Source: Margaritifera margaritifera
Lineage: Eukaryota > Mollusca > Bivalvia > Unionida > Margaritiferidae
Assembly: GCA_029931535.1 (NCBI GenBank)
Contig: JAQPZY010001684.1
Span: 3,801,001-3,865,000, forward strand
Direction of reading: 5' to 3'
DNA: 64,000 bases
Positions within the stretch are counted from its first letter, which is position 1. The number at the start of each line of letters is the position of its first letter. Shown here piece by piece: positions 61,540 to 64,000 of the stretch. The notes beneath the pieces are model-generated. The model did no database searches. It was not told where the DNA came from and saw only the letters and a list, made by a program, of their open reading frames with translations. The translations under genes and the position numbers were made by a program.

Positions 61540-62295
61540 GATAGCTCTTGCTCATAAAGCATGCCCTCATAATCTTCTCCATTCAAGTCGTCAAGTTTGC
61601 AAACTACTGGATCACCTAAAAGTCCTTGCCTGATTTTGAATATTTTCCTCGATATTGTTAGGAAGATATCCCTTTGATAATACTGGCTTCTATGGCTGTT
61701 TCACCGATTTTAACTTTAGAAGCTGAAATATTTATCAGTTCTTAGGTCGAAAAATAGATTGATGGCACACTTTTAATATGTTCTTTCCTTTTTCATCGAT
61801 TACTTCAACTGGAGTCATGTCTATTGGTGTGTCCTGAGTTTTATTGTATACTTCAATTAACTTTGGCAAAACGGCAGCCATGTTTATTGTTTCATTTGAG
61901 TGAAATGCTTCATATTCTCGTCTTTGTGGTTGTGTGAAACCTTTCTATTACAGATGCCTTTTCGTCTGAGTAAGTTGAAAAGTACTCAGTGTTTTCCTTT
62001 CCAACAAGCCCTTAACTTTCCTGTTATAAACTCTTTTCCATCATCAAATCGTATCTTGTTCGGCTTCCTTTCTTTGAAAATGTCTCTGAAAGCATTGTGT
62101 GTGTTATCTCTCTTATTCTTTATCACTTTTTAGGGCCTTGAGTATTTTCAGAAGATATATATCACTGTTGCGCTGTATTTGTATCCACTGTTGTATTTTT
62201 CATATGCCTGCATGCCGACAGTGTCTGCTTGCCACTGATCGACCACGTGACTTACATAGACCTTTCTGTATGGAAATCATTTTCTAGAATTCTTG
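61540..62295 (-). pseudogene. Polinton-type integrase remnant of a second, distinct lineage
   Basis: Read on minus: VDQWQADTVGMQAYEKYNSG and YKYSATVI with the first Asp (about 62232), then KERKPNKIRFDDGKEF with the second Asp (about 62040), then DEKASVIERFHTTTKTR with the Glu (about 61950). NMAAVLPKLIEVYNKTQDTP and MTPVEVIDEKG follow. The C-terminal module GDPVVCKLDDLNGEDYEGML with YEQELS lies near 61570. The segments and their order match integrases usually annotated as transposon-derived F54H12.3-like, carried by Polinton/Maverick or Ginger-like elements. The copy has many shifts and stops and no neighbouring element genes are recognisable. It differs clearly from the integrase at 35.6-36.3 kb. 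Confidence 0.82.
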
Positions 62296-63328
62296 TGCAG
62301 TGTGTATGTAGGCTGCTCAGTTATGCATTCTTTAAATTCTGCACATTTTTTATTTTTTATTCTTTACTTTTTGTTGTTGTTGTCCTGTTTAATTTTATTC
62401 TCACAGTTGATTGCTATTTGTAAAAGCAACTGTACTTTCAGGACAGCAGTAAAGATGTCCTAAATACTGTTCTTTGTTATCGATTTAGAACGGTATTTAA
62501 AAAATCCAGAAAATGCTCTACAGTTGACAAATCGTCTTTAGGCGTTTTCAAGAAGTTGACAAGGAGACCGTCTTAATCAGGTATTTGTATATTGAGTCAC
62601 ATGTGTTGTTTTTAATCTTACTTTTGTTTTCCATAAAGTCTGTCTCTGTTTTTGCTGAACTGTTGTAGATCGAGCTCTTAAAGTGTACTGTAAATCTAAT
62701 TTAATACAAATACCTGATTTTATCCACAACAAATACGTAATTTATTTCTTCCTCATACAGCACTGTCTTTGTCATTTTTTTTTATCATGTTCATCCTGCT
62801 TATATTGATGCTATAATCACTGAATGCAGTCTGCAAAGCTGCATCTTTTCTTAAATATTGCAGTTATCTTTCTTGACGCTTGAAATGGGCAAATCAAAAT
62901 TTGTATTGTCCTGAATGTTGTTTTGTGATACAATTGGCTTTAACCATACTTTTATCCCATCCAAACTTGTACACATTATCTGTTTACACCGAAACTCTTG
63001 CTTTGTGTTAAATTCAATAAATATTTCTATCACCTCTCCGAAAAGGTTTAGTTTATCACAATATAGCTTTACGTCATAATGTATGTTGTGCAAAGAATTT
63101 CTAATTAGTTTTGTCTTGTGATTTTGCACAATGAAGTCTAGTGATCATCTTTTTATGGACTATGTCATCATTCGCTTCAGTCATTGAGAATATAGACTAT
63201 GACATATCTACCTTCTGTACCAGGATAACTCGTTTTTTTGTTTTGTTGATTGATATTGACATAATATTTTTTAAAATAGATTTCTGCTGTCATTCTGTAA
63301 TCCTGCTGTGAATGTATTCTGCATTACT

Positions 63329-63330
<2 letters not shown>
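62296..63330. other. AT-rich spacer with an unassigned minus frame
   Basis: A 92-codon minus-strand frame (62851-63129) containing KLNLFGEVIEIFIEFNTKQE could be an eroded element gene upstream of the integrase. No family is recognised. Confidence 0.3.
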
Positions 63331-63411
<81 letters not shown>

Positions 63412-63412
63412 A
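63331..63412. repeat. (TA)n tract
   Basis: TA run with one CA interruption. Confidence 0.97.
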
Positions 63413-63589
63413 TAGTTCTACCGATTGGCACTTAAATGTGCAAACATAAACTTTTCTTCAAGGATGTAGAAATACACTTTCAATCTTCCCCCAGTCAAGC
63501 TGCTTCCTAAATGAGCAGTCTATGCAACGTTGATACCTAGTATTTCCTCTTTCCATTTTTACTGGTGGTTTTTGAGTATAATAAATGTA

Positions 63590-63900
63590 GCATTTTGTCA
63601 GCTCCATTTATTGCAGTATCAAGATTTCAATAGCACGATATTATGTGGTCCAGTGATCATCTCGATTTATTGCAGTAGTAAAGTGTCCATACGACGATTG
63701 CAGGTGGTCCAGTGATTATATAACGATAGTATGAGTGGTGTACAACACTATGTTCCAGGGACTCGAGGGTATTTGATGTCTTAATACAATAGTATGAAAA
63801 AGTGTCCCGCTCTGACTATGGTCCAGGGACTTGATTTATTTATTTTTTTATTTTTTTTTTTCCACGCAGTAGTATGGAAAGTGGACCAGTTCTGAAATAT
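63590..63900. repeat. Diverged tandem repeat, ~55-bp unit
   Basis: CAGTATCAAGATTTC, ACGATATTATGTGGTCCAGT and GATCATCTCGATTTATTG recur in altered form to about 63.9 kb (CAGTAGTATGGAAAGTGGAC). The last 100 bases of the window hold nothing recognised. Confidence 0.6.
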
Positions 63901-64000
63901 CACTATGGTTAGGAACATGGCATTTGAATTAATCAATCAATTTTTTTTTTTGTCTTTAATTTAACTAGTCGTCCAGTTTGCTTATATATCCTCTACTCAT

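Noticed and set aside
61337..62133. Plus-strand frames of 98 and 77 codons
   Set aside because: They are the antisense of the integrase remnant and show no motif of their own.

Overview
The window looks like a piece of a large, AT-rich, repeat-laden animal nuclear genome. It has spliced genes with GT/AG introns, long (TA)n and (GA)n tracts, many minisatellites, tRNA-derived SINEs, short hAT-type elements, and decayed Ty3/gypsy, LINE, tyrosine-recombinase and Polinton/Maverick elements. The mix resembles a lophotrochozoan, most probably a bivalve mollusc. That placement is inference from repeat style and element families, not from a marker gene. Nothing looks bacterial: there are no operons, Shine-Dalgarno sites or CRISPR arrays.

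Layout. 0-8.2 kb is non-coding: a duplicated segment, a hAT-type MITE with an 8-bp target duplication, a SINE, three minisatellites and a 1.8-kb array of a 46-bp unit. 8.25-22.66 kb (+) holds one credible intact host gene, a three-exon Myb/SANT-like DNA-binding protein of 369 codons with a C-terminal coiled coil. Its 12.4-kb first intron contains a 2.9-kb foldback element carrying a broken Crypton-type tyrosine recombinase, plus roughly 6 kb of diverged ~150-bp repeats in both orientations. 22.7-32.2 kb is again repeats and MITEs. 32.26-34.3 kb (+) is a decayed Ty3/gypsy pol, followed by a candidate 3' LTR (34.48-35.54 kb).

35.58-43.04 kb is the densest coding block: a decayed Polinton/Maverick (adintovirus-like) element, visibly richer in GC than its surroundings. 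On the minus strand are an integrase and a zinc-ribbon/phospholipase-A2-like protein. Diverging on the plus strand are a packaging ATPase, a coiled-coil protein, a penton-like protein, a major capsid protein, a small hydrophobic capsid-type protein, an adenain-like protease, an unassigned protein and a two-helix membrane protein. Nearly every gene has stops or frameshifts, and no DNA polymerase B is seen, so this is a fossil. The catalytic signatures (integrase D-D-E, Walker A/B, protease His/Cys, PLA2 His-Asp) can still be read piecewise.

46.0-51.7 kb (-) holds the last three recognisable exons of an SLC17-family anion transporter, with an in-frame TAG where the exons are best joined. 52.9-53.5 kb (+) is a C2H2 zinc-finger pseudogene, 56.5-58.1 kb (-) a LINE reverse-transcriptase remnant, and 61.5-62.3 kb (-) a second, unrelated Polinton-type integrase fossil. 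The remainder is satellite-like repeat and sequence with no recognisable content.

The most unusual items are the tyrosine-recombinase foldback element bounded by 155-bp hairpins and sitting inside (TA)n, and the Polinton fossil with its PLA2/zinc-ribbon gene facing the ATPase across about 31 bp.
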